Shown piece by piece: positions 27,101 to 35,793 of a stretch of DNA of 64,000 nt. The stretch is taken from positions 1 to 64,000 of the forward strand of contig NZ_LZZT01000014.1 of the NCBI RefSeq assembly GCF_014170305.1, given 5' to 3'. The notes below the pieces were generated by a model that worked only from the letters and a program-made list of their open reading frames with translations, was not told the DNA's origin and made no database searches. Each line of letters opens with the position of its first letter. The first letter of the stretch is position 1. Position numbers and translations under genes: made by a program. The stretch comes from Achromobacter sp. UMC71. GTDB taxonomy: Bacteria > Pseudomonadota > Gammaproteobacteria > Burkholderiales > Burkholderiaceae_B.

Positions 27101-28070
27101 TGGCCGCATGCTGTCCGCCGGCCGCAACCTGGCCCAGTTGCGCGCCGAATTCGGCAAGCAGGCCCAGGCCACCTTCCAGCAGTTGGCGGCCAGCGATACG
27201 CAGGTGGCCCAGGCGCTGGCGCATGAAAACCTGACGTCCTGGTCGTTCGGCCCGTTGCCGGAGATCCTCGAGATCAAGCGCCGCGGCCAGTCGGTCATCG
27301 GGTATCCGGCGCTGGTGGACCGGGGCGCGCATTGCGACCTGGACGTGTTCGACGATCCCGACGAGGCCCGCAAGGCCCACCGGGCTGGCCTGCTCAAGCT
27401 GTTCCGGCTGGGCCTGCGCGAGCAGGTCAAGTTCCTGGAAAAGAACCTGGCCGACCTGACCAGGATCAGCATGCTCTACATGACGCTGGGCACGCAGGAA
27501 GAGCTGCGCGACCAAATCATCGACTGCGCCCTGGGCCAGGCCTGCCTGGCCGAGCCCTGGCCCGTCAACGAGCAGCAGTTCGAGGCCCGCCGCACCGAAG
27601 GCAAGGGCCGGCTGGGCCTGCTGGCGCAGGAGGTTGCCCGCCTGGCGGGCACGGTGCTGACGGAATACGCGGCCCTGCAGCGCAAGCTGCCGCAGGCCAA
27701 GCCGCACGCCGCCGCCTACGCCGACCTGCAGCAGCAGCTGGGGGCGCTGATGCCCAAGTGGTTCATCCGCGACACCCCCTATGCCCAGTTGTCCCACTAC
27801 CCGCGTTACCTGAAGGCGGCGGTGGCGCGCATCGACAAGCTGCGCGCCGATCCGGGGCGGGACGCCAAGCTGGTGGCCGAAATGGCGCCGCTGCTCACGC
27901 AGTACCAGCGGACCCGCTCGGCCCTGAAGGGGGCGCCCGACCCGCGCCTGGACGAGTTCCGCTGGCTGCTCGAAGAGCTGCGGGTGGCGCTGTTTGCGCA
28001 GGAATTGCGCACGCCCATGCCGGTTTCGGTCAAGCGGCTGATGAAAAGCTGGGAGTCCCTGCAACGCTGA
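24132..28070 (+). CDS. hrpA: ATP-dependent RNA helicase HrpA (DEAH box)
   Basis: A large DEAH-box helicase of 1312 residues, matching the 1300 of E. coli HrpA, which resolves stalled ribosomes and processes certain mRNAs. After a basic, proline-rich tail of about 50 residues come motif I GETGSGKTTQ near 75, motif II DEAHERS near 172, motif III SATID near 207, and motif VI QRAGRCGRVGPG near 395. The helicase-associated and OB-type domains follow, then the long HrpA-specific C-terminal domain. It is preceded by a TATAAT and followed by a perfect 8-bp hairpin. Confidence 0.96.
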   Translation: MPESSRPRPPEAADGSTRAPGKPRASGVAQAERRAPRPERPIPAVTYPEDLPVSARRQEIARAIANHQVVIVSGETGSGKTTQLPKICLELGRGRQKMIGHTQPRRLAATSVAKRIAEELNTPMGEVVGYQVRFSDRTGPNASIKLMTDGILLAESQRDPLLRRYDTIIIDEAHERSLNIDFLLGYLKQLLPRRPDLKIIITSATIDAERFARHFAASEDKLAPVIEVSGRLYPVELRYRPVREEAAEDEAPAKPGRDRERMSGDEERDLVDAIVDAVDECARHGPGDVLVFLPGEREIRESAEALRKRHPAGTEVLPLYARLSQAEQEQIFHPRGNARRIVLATNVAETSLTVPGIRFVVDSGLARIKRYSWRNKVEQLRIEPISRASANQRAGRCGRVGPGVCIRLYDEADFNARAAFTDPEVLRSSLASVILRMKSLKLDDIEQFPFVEAPPGRAIADGYHLLQELGAIELASADDDPDATRSGASFVLTETGHELAKLPVDPRIGRMILAAREQQCLAEMLIIASALSVQDARDRPMQEREAAEAAHAKFADDKSEFISFLKLWRWYGEQVQHKASQRKLVSLLRQNFLSPIRLREWHDVHTQLAALVGEQGWRVNQIEATYEQLHLALLSGLLGNIGFKSDEGGHYQGARDIRFHIHPGSRLVKKAGRWIVAAELVETTRLYARCVARIDPVWLEKVGAHLIRKNWSDPRWEKKAGQVVANERATLYGLTIYTGRRIQYGRVHPREARELFIRQALVPGEIDTRLAFVAHNRKLIAGIEKLEHQTRRPDILVDDELIYAFYDRQLPADISQTATLEKWVGGLDKAAAAKLMLTRDELMRHEAAGVTTDVFPKKVEWQGVSMALDYHFEPGSPRDGVTLSVPLFALNQIDPARCEWLVPGMLKEKAHLLLKSLPQKLRRHCVPLPDYAAGFYDRWFERMADPQMGLVDALIADMWDQVQVRPAVADFKLETLPAHLFMNFRVVDEHGRMLSAGRNLAQLRAEFGKQAQATFQQLAASDTQVAQALAHENLTSWSFGPLPEILEIKRRGQSVIGYPALVDRGAHCDLDVFDDPDEARKAHRAGLLKLFRLGLREQVKFLEKNLADLTRISMLYMTLGTQEELRDQIIDCALGQACLAEPWPVNEQQFEARRTEGKGRLGLLAQEVARLAGTVLTEYAALQRKLPQAKPHAAAYADLQQQLGALMPKWFIRDTPYAQLSHYPRYLKAAVARIDKLRADPGRDAKLVAEMAPLLTQYQRTRSALKGAPDPRLDEFRWLLEELRVALFAQELRTPMPVSVKRLMKSWESLQR

Positions 28071-28074
28071 CGGC

Positions 28075-28094
28075 GGGACGGCGCGAGCCGTCCC
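28075..28094 (+). terminator. Hairpin after hrpA
   Basis: GGGACGGC (28075-28082) and GCCGTCCC (28087-28094) with a GCGA loop, 5 bases after the hrpA stop. It lacks a T-run, so intrinsic termination is uncertain. Confidence 0.45.
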
Positions 28095-28196
28095 GTATTA
28101 CAGGCAGATTTCAGTCGTTTTCCGTTCAGAGACGCGTCATCTGGTTATGCTTCAATGCGCGGGCCTTTCCCCGCCGCTCCCTGGAGCATTGCCGAC

Positions 28197-29930
28197 ATGT
28201 TCGAGCTTTTCAGCACCCGGACCCGCCCGTCCTCGTCGTCCCGCTCCTCGCCCAACCGCTGGGACTGGGCGCTCTTGCCCCTGGTCCTGGTGGTGCTGGC
28301 CGCCATGGCCTACGGCGCCTCGCAGATGAGCCGCCCCTTCGCCGTCGGCGAAGAACTGCCGATCTCCCTGGATCCGGTCTACCTGCCGTACTACCTCTTG
28401 CGCACCATCCTGCGCATGTTCACGGCGCTGGCCTTCTCGCTGCTGTTCAGCTTCATCTTCGCGGCCATCGCCGCGAAGTACCGCACGGCGGAAAAAGCGA
28501 TGATCCCGATGCTGGACATCCTGCAGTCGGTGCCCATCCTGGGGTTCCAGGCCATCGCCATCGCCCCGTTCATCGCGCTGTTCCCCGGCAATCTGCTAGG
28601 GGTGGAATGCGCGGCGATCTTCGCCATCTTCACGTCCCAGGCCTGGAACATGGCGTTCAGCCTGTACCAGTCCATGCGCACCGTGCCGGCCGAGCTCAAC
28701 GAGGCGGCGCGGGTGTTCCGGCTGTCGAGCTGGCAGCGCTTCTGGCGCCTGGAACTGCCGTACGCCACCCCGGGCCTGCTCTGGAACATGATGATGTCCA
28801 TGTCCGGCGGTTGGTTCTTCCTGGTGGCGGCCGAAGCGATTTCGGTGGCCGGGCAGGACATCAAGCTGCCCGGCATCGGCTCGTACATCGCCGTGGCCAT
28901 CGACGCCGAGGACGGCCGCGCCATCGCCTGGGCCATCGGCGCCATGATGGCCGGCATCCTGCTGTACGACCAGCTGTTCTTTCGCCCGCTGCTGGCCTGG
29001 GCCGACAAATTCCGCTTCGAGGAATCGCAGGCCGACGTCGCCCAGCAGTCCTGGCTGCTGGACTGGACTCGCCGCAGCCGCTGGATGCAAGCCCTGTCCA
29101 ACCTGTTCTGGGCCCGCATGCGGCGCGCCCTGGGCTGGTTCAGCGTGTCCTATGACGGCACCTCGATCCGGGCCCGCGCCAAGGCGCCGGACCCGCGCTG
29201 GACCCGGGTCTGGGATTCGCTGCTGGCCGCCGGCGCGCTGCTGGCCACCTACAAGCTGGTGGTCTTCGTGCACGCGGAAGTGGGCTGGGCCGAAGTGCTG
29301 CACGTGGTGGGCCTGGGCGGCATCACCCTGGTGCGGGTGATGGTGCTGATCGGGCTGGCGTCCACGATCTGGGTGCCGATCGCCGTCTGGATCGGCCTGC
29401 GGCCCAAGTATTCCCAGCGGGTGCAGGCGGTGGCGCAGTTCCTGGCGGCATTCCCGGTCAATCTGCTGTTTCCAGCCGTGGTGTTCGTGATGGTGGCGTT
29501 GAAACTCAGCCCCAACATCTGGCTCAGTCCGCTGATCATCTTCGGCACCCAGTGGTACATCCTGTTCAACGTGGTGGCGGGGGCGTCGACGATCCCCAAC
29601 GAACTGCGTCTGGCGGCCAGCAACCTGGGCCTGAAGGGCTGGCTGCTGTGGCGCCGGGTGTACCTGCCGGCCGTGTTCCCCAGCTTCATCACGGGGGCCA
29701 TCACCGCCAGCGGCGGCTCCTGGAACGCCAGCATCGTGGCCGAGTACGTGTCCTGGGGCAACACTTCGCTGGTGGCCGACGGCCTGGGCAGCTATATCAA
29801 GCAGATGACCGAGCAGGGTGATTTCCACCGCATCGCGCTTGGCATCGGGGTCATGAGCATCTTCGTCATGCTGCTGAACCGGTTCTTCTGGCGAAAACTG
29901 TATTTGCTGGCCGAAGACCGCGGCCGGTAG
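28197..29930 (+). CDS. ABC transporter permease, fused double domain (nitrate/sulfonate-type)
   Basis: A 577-residue inner-membrane protein made of two fused permease domains of the NitT/TauT type. Each half has an EAA-like loop: LNEAARVFRLSSWQRFWRLE near residue 164 and LRLAASNLGLKGWLLWRRV near 470. The halves are joined by a cytoplasmic stretch around 280-330. I start at ATG 28197, with GGAG about 10 bases before it; an upstream in-frame start would add 14 residues. The ATPase gene follows after 8 bases. No periplasmic binding protein is encoded nearby, so the substrate and even the direction of transport are open. Confidence 0.88.
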   Translation: MFELFSTRTRPSSSSRSSPNRWDWALLPLVLVVLAAMAYGASQMSRPFAVGEELPISLDPVYLPYYLLRTILRMFTALAFSLLFSFIFAAIAAKYRTAEKAMIPMLDILQSVPILGFQAIAIAPFIALFPGNLLGVECAAIFAIFTSQAWNMAFSLYQSMRTVPAELNEAARVFRLSSWQRFWRLELPYATPGLLWNMMMSMSGGWFFLVAAEAISVAGQDIKLPGIGSYIAVAIDAEDGRAIAWAIGAMMAGILLYDQLFFRPLLAWADKFRFEESQADVAQQSWLLDWTRRSRWMQALSNLFWARMRRALGWFSVSYDGTSIRARAKAPDPRWTRVWDSLLAAGALLATYKLVVFVHAEVGWAEVLHVVGLGGITLVRVMVLIGLASTIWVPIAVWIGLRPKYSQRVQAVAQFLAAFPVNLLFPAVVFVMVALKLSPNIWLSPLIIFGTQWYILFNVVAGASTIPNELRLAASNLGLKGWLLWRRVYLPAVFPSFITGAITASGGSWNASIVAEYVSWGNTSLVADGLGSYIKQMTEQGDFHRIALGIGVMSIFVMLLNRFFWRKLYLLAEDRGR

Positions 29931-29938
29931 GAGTCCTC

Positions 29939-31234
29939 ATGAATGCCAATCTCCTGATCGAACTGCACGATGTGGGCAAATCGTTCCGCGCCGCGGACGG
30001 CACTGCCCGCAACGTGCTGGAACACGTGGACTTCATCCTGCACGAAGGCGAGATCGTCGCTTTGCTGGGCAAGTCCGGCTCGGGCAAATCGACGCTGCTG
30101 CGCATCATGGCGGGGCTGGTCAATGCCGACCAGGGCACCGTCACCTATCGCGGCCAGCCGGTGTACGGCCCCGCGTCGGGCATCGCCATGGTGTTCCAGT
30201 CGTTCGCGCTGTTCCCCTGGCTGACCGCGCAGCAGAACGTCGAACTGGGGCTGGAAGCCCAGGGCGTGGCGCCGGCCGAACGCGCCAAGCGCGCCGACGC
30301 CGTGCTCGACCTGATGGGCCTGGGCGGTTTCGGCGGCGCCTTGCCGCGCGAACTGTCCGGCGGCATGCGCCAGCGCGTCGGCATCGCCCGCGCGCTGGTC
30401 ATGAACCCCGACGTGCTGTTGATGGACGAGGCTTTCTCGGCGCTGGACGTGCTGACCGGCGAAACCCTGCGCGACGACATGCTCGAGCTCTGGGACGAAA
30501 GCCGCATCTCGACCAAGGGCATCCTGATCGTGTCGCACAACATCGAGGAAGCGGTCATGATGGCCGACCGCATCATCATTTTTTCCAGCGACCCCGGCCG
30601 CATCCGCAGCCAGGTCCAGATCGGCCTGCCGCGGCCGCGCAATGCCGACTCTCCGCAGGTGCGGGCGCTGATCGACGAGGTCTACGCGCTGATGACCCAA
30701 CGCCCGGCGCACGATGTGCCCACCCCGCGTCAGCAGGGCCTGGGCTACCGCTTCCCGCAGACCGAGGTCGAGCGCATGGAAGGCGTGCTGGATGTGCTGG
30801 CCGAGGCGCCCTTCAATGGCCGCGCCGACCTGCCCAAGCTGGCCGAAGAAGCCGAGATCGCCGACGATGACCTGCTGCCGGCTTGCGAAGCCCTGGGGCT
30901 GTTCGGACTGGCGCAGATCGACAAGGGCGACATCTTCCTGACACCGCTGGGCCAGCGCTACGTGCACGCCGACCAGGGGCAAAAGCAGATCATCTTCGGG
31001 CGCCAGTTGCTGGCCCACGTGCCGCTGGCCGCGCATATCCGGCACAGCCTGGAACAGGAGCCCGCCGGTGCGCTGCCGGAAAAGAACTTCCTGGATTCGC
31101 TGGAAGAGTTCCTGAAGCCCGACGAGGCCGAACGGGTGTTGAAGATCGCCGTGGAATGGGGCCGCTATGGCGAAATCTATGGCTACGATTACCACACCGG
31201 CCTGCTGACGCTGCCGGACCGCGACGCGGGGTGA
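29939..31234 (+). CDS. ABC ATPase with AAA-associated C-terminal domain
   Basis: Energises the fused permease upstream, with AGGAGT just ahead of its start. Residues 1-255 are a NitT/TauT-type ATPase: Walker A GKSGSGKST near 44, Q-loop MVFQSFALFPW near 84, signature LSGGMRQR near 139, Walker B VLLMDEAFSALD near 158 and switch histidine VSHNIEEA near 198. Residues about 275-425 form the extra domain known as AAA-associated (winged-helix-like, with GQRYVHADQGQKQ near 340), found in this subgroup of ABC ATPases; its role is not established. Total 431 residues. Confidence 0.9.
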   Translation: MNANLLIELHDVGKSFRAADGTARNVLEHVDFILHEGEIVALLGKSGSGKSTLLRIMAGLVNADQGTVTYRGQPVYGPASGIAMVFQSFALFPWLTAQQNVELGLEAQGVAPAERAKRADAVLDLMGLGGFGGALPRELSGGMRQRVGIARALVMNPDVLLMDEAFSALDVLTGETLRDDMLELWDESRISTKGILIVSHNIEEAVMMADRIIIFSSDPGRIRSQVQIGLPRPRNADSPQVRALIDEVYALMTQRPAHDVPTPRQQGLGYRFPQTEVERMEGVLDVLAEAPFNGRADLPKLAEEAEIADDDLLPACEALGLFGLAQIDKGDIFLTPLGQRYVHADQGQKQIIFGRQLLAHVPLAAHIRHSLEQEPAGALPEKNFLDSLEEFLKPDEAERVLKIAVEWGRYGEIYGYDYHTGLLTLPDRDAG

Positions 31235-31244
31235 GGGGCAGGGG

Positions 31245-31266
31245 CGGCGGGCCGGGCGGCCCGCCG
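31245..31266. terminator. Hairpin between convergent ABC and lpxO genes
   Basis: A 9-bp GC stem, 31245-31253 with 31258-31266, with a 4-base loop, sits in the 39-base gap between two converging genes. No T-run is present on either side. Confidence 0.45.
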
Positions 31267-31273
31267 TGGCGTG

Positions 31274-32173
31274 CTACAGCGCGATGAAGCCCACGATCAC
31301 CAGCGCGATCAGGCCATACTTGGTGGCCTTGTACACCGTGCGGTTCCAGGCCTTGAAGGCCTTGCGCTTCTGGTCGATGACCCAGTGCGCGTGGGTCAGC
31401 TTGTTGATGGCGCCGGTCTGGTCGCCGCCGTCGTTGGGCGAGCTGGCCGCCGACATCACCACCCGGCCGAACCAGCGGTTGAAGGCTTCGGCCCAGCCCC
31501 ATTTCAGTGGGCGCTCGACGTCGCAGAACAGGATGATGCGGTTCTGGTCGGTGCGGTTGTAGGCTTCGTGGACGTAGGTTTCGTCAAACACCACGCTTTC
31601 GCCGTCGCGCCAGCTGTACTGTTCGCCGTCGACGATGATGTGGCAGCCGTTGTCGTTGGGCGTGACCAGGCCCAGGTGGTAGCGCAACGAGCCCGCGAAC
31701 GGGTCGCGGTGCGGGTTGAGCTGGCCGCCAGGGGGCAGCTCGGCGAACATGGCCGCCTTGACCTTGGGCAGCGTCTTCAGGATCGCTACGGTCTTGGGGC
31801 ATAGCTCTTCGGCCGACGGGTGGCGCGCGTCATACCATTTCAGGTAGAAGCGCTTCCAGCCGTACTTGAAGAACGAATTGAAGCCGATGTCGTTGTGGCT
31901 GTCGGCCGCCTTGATGCGGCGCAGCTCGGCCATTTGCACGGCCTCGTCGCGGATCGTTTCCCAGTTGTCGTCCAGGACCTTGAGCTCGGCGATTTCGCTG
32001 GTGGTCAGGTAGGGCGTGGACGGCACGCGCGAAGCCAGCACCATGAAGGCATTGACGGGGGCGAGCAGCACGGAATGGTCCAGCAATTGCCGGCCCAGGG
32101 GCAGCTTGACGCGGCCTCGGAAGTGCGCAAACAGGATGGCGGCAAGCCAGATCCCGGGTATCAGCCATTTCAT
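31274..32173 (-). CDS. lpxO: Lipid A 2-hydroxylase LpxO-like dioxygenase
   Basis: A Fe(II)/2-oxoglutarate oxygenase of the aspartyl/asparaginyl beta-hydroxylase family, 299 residues. The expected iron ligands are His155 and Asp157 in NPHRD and His202 in YVHEAYN, with Arg212 likely to bind 2-oxoglutarate. Hydrophobic segments at residues 3-18 and at the extreme C-terminus (YGLIALVIVGFIAL) suggest membrane attachment, as for LpxO, which hydroxylates the 2-position of a lipid A acyl chain. LpxO is known from Salmonella and Bordetella. The neighbouring LPS-type genes support this reading over a protein-modifying hydroxylase. Confidence 0.88.
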   Translation of the reverse strand: MKWLIPGIWLAAILFAHFRGRVKLPLGRQLLDHSVLLAPVNAFMVLASRVPSTPYLTTSEIAELKVLDDNWETIRDEAVQMAELRRIKAADSHNDIGFNSFFKYGWKRFYLKWYDARHPSAEELCPKTVAILKTLPKVKAAMFAELPPGGQLNPHRDPFAGSLRYHLGLVTPNDNGCHIIVDGEQYSWRDGESVVFDETYVHEAYNRTDQNRIILFCDVERPLKWGWAEAFNRWFGRVVMSAASSPNDGGDQTGAINKLTHAHWVIDQKRKAFKAWNRTVYKATKYGLIALVIVGFIAL

Positions 32174-32289
32174 ACGTAAATCTCGTCGTGCGGCGGGTGA
32201 GTCAGGTCCAATCGTCTATTGTTACACAGGGCTGCCCGGCAGGCGGCGCCGGAATCGTCCACGGCGCGTTTTTGGGCCGTTCGACTAGG

Positions 32290-32295
32290 TACAAT
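32290..32295 (+). promoter_or_regulatory. Candidate -10 element immediately before dnaE
   Basis: TACAAT ends only 6 bases before the dnaE ATG at 32302. If used, transcription would start at or within a base or two of the ATG, giving a leaderless mRNA. No Shine-Dalgarno sequence is visible in front of this ATG. The -35 is unclear. Confidence 0.4.
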
Positions 32296-32301
32296 TCCGC
32301 T

Positions 32302-35300
32302 ATGTCCGAAGCCGTAACAAACCCGTCCCCATTTGTTCACCTGCGCGTCCACTCCGAGTTCTCGGTGGTGGACGGTATTGTGCGCATCCCCGACCTCATC
32401 AAGCGCGTGGCCAAGCTGGGCCAGCCCGCGGTCGCCCTGACCGATCTGTCGAACCTGTTCGGCCTGATCAAGTTCTACAAGGGCGCGCGCGGCGCGGGCG
32501 TCAAGCCCATCGCCGGCGCCGATGTCTGGCTGACCAACGACGAAGACCCGTCCAAGCCGTTCCGGGTGTTGCTGCTGGTGCGCAACCACCAGGGCTACCT
32601 GAACCTGTGCGAACTGCTGTCGCGTTCGTTTCTGACCAACCAGGGCAAGGGCCGGGCTGAAATCCGCCGCGAATGGCTGCAGGGCCAGGAAGGCCTGATC
32701 GTGCTGTCAGGCGGGCGCGGCGGCGACGTCGGCCAGGCGCTGGACGCCGGCAACGCCGTGTCGGCGCTGGCGCTGGCGCGCCAATGGGCGCTGATGTTCC
32801 CGGGCAGCTACTACATCGAACTGCAGCGCGCCGGCATGGACGGCGACGAAGCCTACACCCAGGCCGCCATGCGCCTGGCGGCCGAAGCCGGCCTGCCGGT
32901 GGTGGCCACCCACCCGGTGCAGTTCCTGGACGAATACGAATTCCAGGCGCACGAGGCCCGGGTCTGCATCGCCGAAGGCGAAATCCTGGCCAATCCGCGC
33001 CGGGTGCGCCGCTTCACCAAAGAGCAGTACCTGCTCAGCTCCGAGGAAATGGCGCGCCGCTTCGCCGACGTGCCCTCGGCGCTGGCCAACACGGTCGAAA
33101 TCGCCAAGCGCTGCAACCTCAGCCTGGTGCTGGGCAAGCCGCGCCTGCCGGATTTCCCCACGCCCGACGGTGTGACGCTGGACGACTACCTGGTCCAGCT
33201 GTCCGAAGAGGGCCTGGAAAAGCGCATGGAGTTCCTGTTCCCGGACGCCGCCGAACGCGAGTCCAAGCGCGCGCAGTACTACGAACGCCTGCGCTGGGAA
33301 TGCAAGACCATCATCCAGATGGGCTTTCCGGGCTACTTCCTGATCGTGCAGGACTTCATCAACTGGGGCAAGAACAACGGCGTGCCGGTCGGCCCGGGCC
33401 GGGGCTCGGGCGCCGGCTCCCTGGTGGCGTACGCGCTGGGCATCACCGACCTGGATCCCATCCGCTACGACTTGCTGTTCGAGCGCTTCCTGAATCCCGA
33501 GCGGGTCTCCATGCCCGACTTCGATATCGACTTCTGCCAGGACAACCGCGAACGCGTCATCGACTACGTCAAGGAAAAGTACGGCCGCGCCGCCGTGAGC
33601 CAGATCGCCACCTTCGGCACGCTGGGCGCCAAGGCCGTGGTGCGTGACGCCGGCCGCGTGCTGGACATGCCCTACATGTTCTGCGATGGCCTGTCCAAGC
33701 TGATCCCGTTCAACCCGATGGACCCCTGGTCGCTCGAACGCACTCTGAAGGACGAGCCCGCCTTCAAGGACCGCTACGAACAGGAAGAAGAAGTGCGCGC
33801 GCTGGTCGACCTGGCCAAGCCGCTCGAAGGCCTGACCCGCAACATCGGCATGCACGCCGGCGGCGTGCTCATCGCGCCCGGCAAACTCACCGACTTCTGC
33901 CCGCTGTATTGCCAGCCCGGCCAGGAAAACAGCGCGGTCTCGCAGTTCGACAAAGACGACGTCGAAGCCGCCGGCCTGGTCAAGTTCGACTTCCTGGGCC
34001 TGCGCAACTTGACCATCCTGGACTGGGCCGTGCGCTACGTGCGTCAGTTCAACGAAGACAAGCGCGACTTCGACGTCATGGCGCTCAGCCTGGACGACCC
34101 GGCCGCCTACAAGATTCTGTGCGACGCGAACACCACCGCGGTGTTCCAGCTGGAATCGCGCGGCATGAAGGAACTGCTCAAGAAGCTGCGCCCCAACACC
34201 TTCGAAGACATCATCGCCATGCTGGCCCTGTACCGTCCGGGGCCGCTCGAATCCGGCATGGTGGACGACTTCGTCAACCGCAAGCACGGCCGTGCCGCGG
34301 TGGACTACTTCCACTCCGACCTGGAAGCGACCCTCAAGAGCACCTACGGGGTCATCGTCTACCAGGAACAGGTGATGCTGATCTCGCAGATCATCGGCGG
34401 CTATTCGCTGGGCGGCGCCGACCTGCTGCGCCGGGCCATGGGCAAGAAAAAGCCCGAGGAAATGGCCAAGCACCGCGAGTTGTTCGAACAGGGCGCCAAG
34501 GAAAAGGGCCACGATCCCGACCTGGCGGTCAAGCTGTTCGACTTGATGGAAAAGTTCGCGGGCTACGGCTTCAACAAGTCGCACTCGGCCGCGTACGCGC
34601 TGATTTCCTACCAGACCGCCTGGCTCAAGGCCTACCACCCGACCGAATTCCTGGCCGCCACCATGTCGTCCGATATGGACGACACGGACAAGGTCCAGAT
34701 CTTCTGCCGCGATGCGCAGGACAATGGCGTCGAAGTCCTGCCGCCCGACGTCAACTTCTCGGGCTTTCGCTTCGAGCCGGTGGCCGACAAATACACCGAA
34801 AAGGGCAAGCCGCCGCGCACCATGCGCTACGGCCTGGGCGCCGTGAAGGGCACGGGTCAGGGCGCGGTCGAAGACATCCTGCGCGCGCGCAAGGAAGGCG
34901 GCCCGTTCCAGAACCTGTTCGACTTTTGCCGCCGCGTCGGCAAGCAGGCCGTCAACCGCCGCACCATCGAAGCCCTGATCAAGGCGGGCGCGTTCGACAC
35001 CATCGAACCCAATCGCGCCGCCATGCTGGCGTCGGTGCCCACCGCGATGGAAGCGGCCGAGCAGGCCGCGCGCAGCGCCAACCAGTCGTCCCTGTTCGGC
35101 GACGACAGCAGCGACGTGGTGGCCGGCGAACTGGCCAAGGTCGCGCCCTGGGACCTGCACAAGAAACTGACCGAGGAAAAGTCGGCGCTGGGCTATTACT
35201 ACAGTGGCCACCTGTTCGACGCCTGGCGCGACGAAGTGCGCCAGATCGTGCCGATGCAGCTGGCGCGGGTCGAGCCGCAGCGCGACCTGCAATGGATGTG

Positions 35301-35793
35301 CGGAGTGCTGGCCAGCGTGCGCGTCATGATGACCCGCCGCGGCAAGATGGTCTTCGCGGTGCTGGACGACGGCACCGCGCAGGTCGAAATCTCCGTCTTC
35401 AACGAACTGTACGAAAAGCACCGCAACCGGCTGCGCGAAGACCAGCTCGTCATCGTGCAGGGCAAGGTCAGCAACGACGACTACTCCGGCGGCATGCGTA
35501 TCGTGGCCGAGCAGCTCTATGACCTGCAGCTGGCGCGCGAGGCGCGGGCCAAGTCGCTGCGCGTCAAGCTCAACGGCGCGGCCGACGCCGCGCGCCTGCG
35601 CCAGATGCTCAATCCGTTCCGCGCCGAGCCCGAAAACGGCATTCCCGGCGTGCCGGTCGACATCGTTTACACCAAGAACAATTTCCTGTGCACGGTGCGG
35701 CTGGGCGAAGAATGGCGCGTCCGCATGGCCGACACGCTGCTCGAGAACCTGAATGCCTGGACCAAGCCCAACGGCGTGGAGGTCACGTACTGA
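32302..35793 (+). CDS. dnaE: DNA polymerase III alpha subunit
   Basis: Catalytic subunit of the replicative polymerase, 1163 residues, the normal length for DnaE1. The N-terminal PHP domain begins FVHLRVHSEFSVVDG at residue 11. Further on are GPGRGSGAGSLVAYALGI near 366, the catalytic PDFDIDFCQDNRE near 405 with two aspartates, and YQEQVMLISQIIGGYS near 690. A helix-hairpin-helix and an OB domain follow (VLDDGTAQVEISVFNE near 1022). The start at 32302 gives MSEAVTNPSPF; the frame is open further upstream without homology. The stop overlaps the first glycosyltransferase start by one base. Confidence 0.97.
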   Translation: MSEAVTNPSPFVHLRVHSEFSVVDGIVRIPDLIKRVAKLGQPAVALTDLSNLFGLIKFYKGARGAGVKPIAGADVWLTNDEDPSKPFRVLLLVRNHQGYLNLCELLSRSFLTNQGKGRAEIRREWLQGQEGLIVLSGGRGGDVGQALDAGNAVSALALARQWALMFPGSYYIELQRAGMDGDEAYTQAAMRLAAEAGLPVVATHPVQFLDEYEFQAHEARVCIAEGEILANPRRVRRFTKEQYLLSSEEMARRFADVPSALANTVEIAKRCNLSLVLGKPRLPDFPTPDGVTLDDYLVQLSEEGLEKRMEFLFPDAAERESKRAQYYERLRWECKTIIQMGFPGYFLIVQDFINWGKNNGVPVGPGRGSGAGSLVAYALGITDLDPIRYDLLFERFLNPERVSMPDFDIDFCQDNRERVIDYVKEKYGRAAVSQIATFGTLGAKAVVRDAGRVLDMPYMFCDGLSKLIPFNPMDPWSLERTLKDEPAFKDRYEQEEEVRALVDLAKPLEGLTRNIGMHAGGVLIAPGKLTDFCPLYCQPGQENSAVSQFDKDDVEAAGLVKFDFLGLRNLTILDWAVRYVRQFNEDKRDFDVMALSLDDPAAYKILCDANTTAVFQLESRGMKELLKKLRPNTFEDIIAMLALYRPGPLESGMVDDFVNRKHGRAAVDYFHSDLEATLKSTYGVIVYQEQVMLISQIIGGYSLGGADLLRRAMGKKKPEEMAKHRELFEQGAKEKGHDPDLAVKLFDLMEKFAGYGFNKSHSAAYALISYQTAWLKAYHPTEFLAATMSSDMDDTDKVQIFCRDAQDNGVEVLPPDVNFSGFRFEPVADKYTEKGKPPRTMRYGLGAVKGTGQGAVEDILRARKEGGPFQNLFDFCRRVGKQAVNRRTIEALIKAGAFDTIEPNRAAMLASVPTAMEAAEQAARSANQSSLFGDDSSDVVAGELAKVAPWDLHKKLTEEKSALGYYYSGHLFDAWRDEVRQIVPMQLARVEPQRDLQWMCGVLASVRVMMTRRGKMVFAVLDDGTAQVEISVFNELYEKHRNRLREDQLVIVQGKVSNDDYSGGMRIVAEQLYDLQLAREARAKSLRVKLNGAADAARLRQMLNPFRAEPENGIPGVPVDIVYTKNNFLCTVRLGEEWRVRMADTLLENLNAWTKPNGVEVTY

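Noticed and set aside
23958..28064. A 1368-codon minus-strand frame opposite hrpA
   Set aside because: The codon bias of hrpA leaves the antisense frame open; its product is compositionally odd and the sense gene has all helicase motifs.
32707..35421. A 904-codon minus-strand frame opposite dnaE
   Set aside because: Antisense shadow of dnaE with no domain; common in genomes with high GC at third positions.
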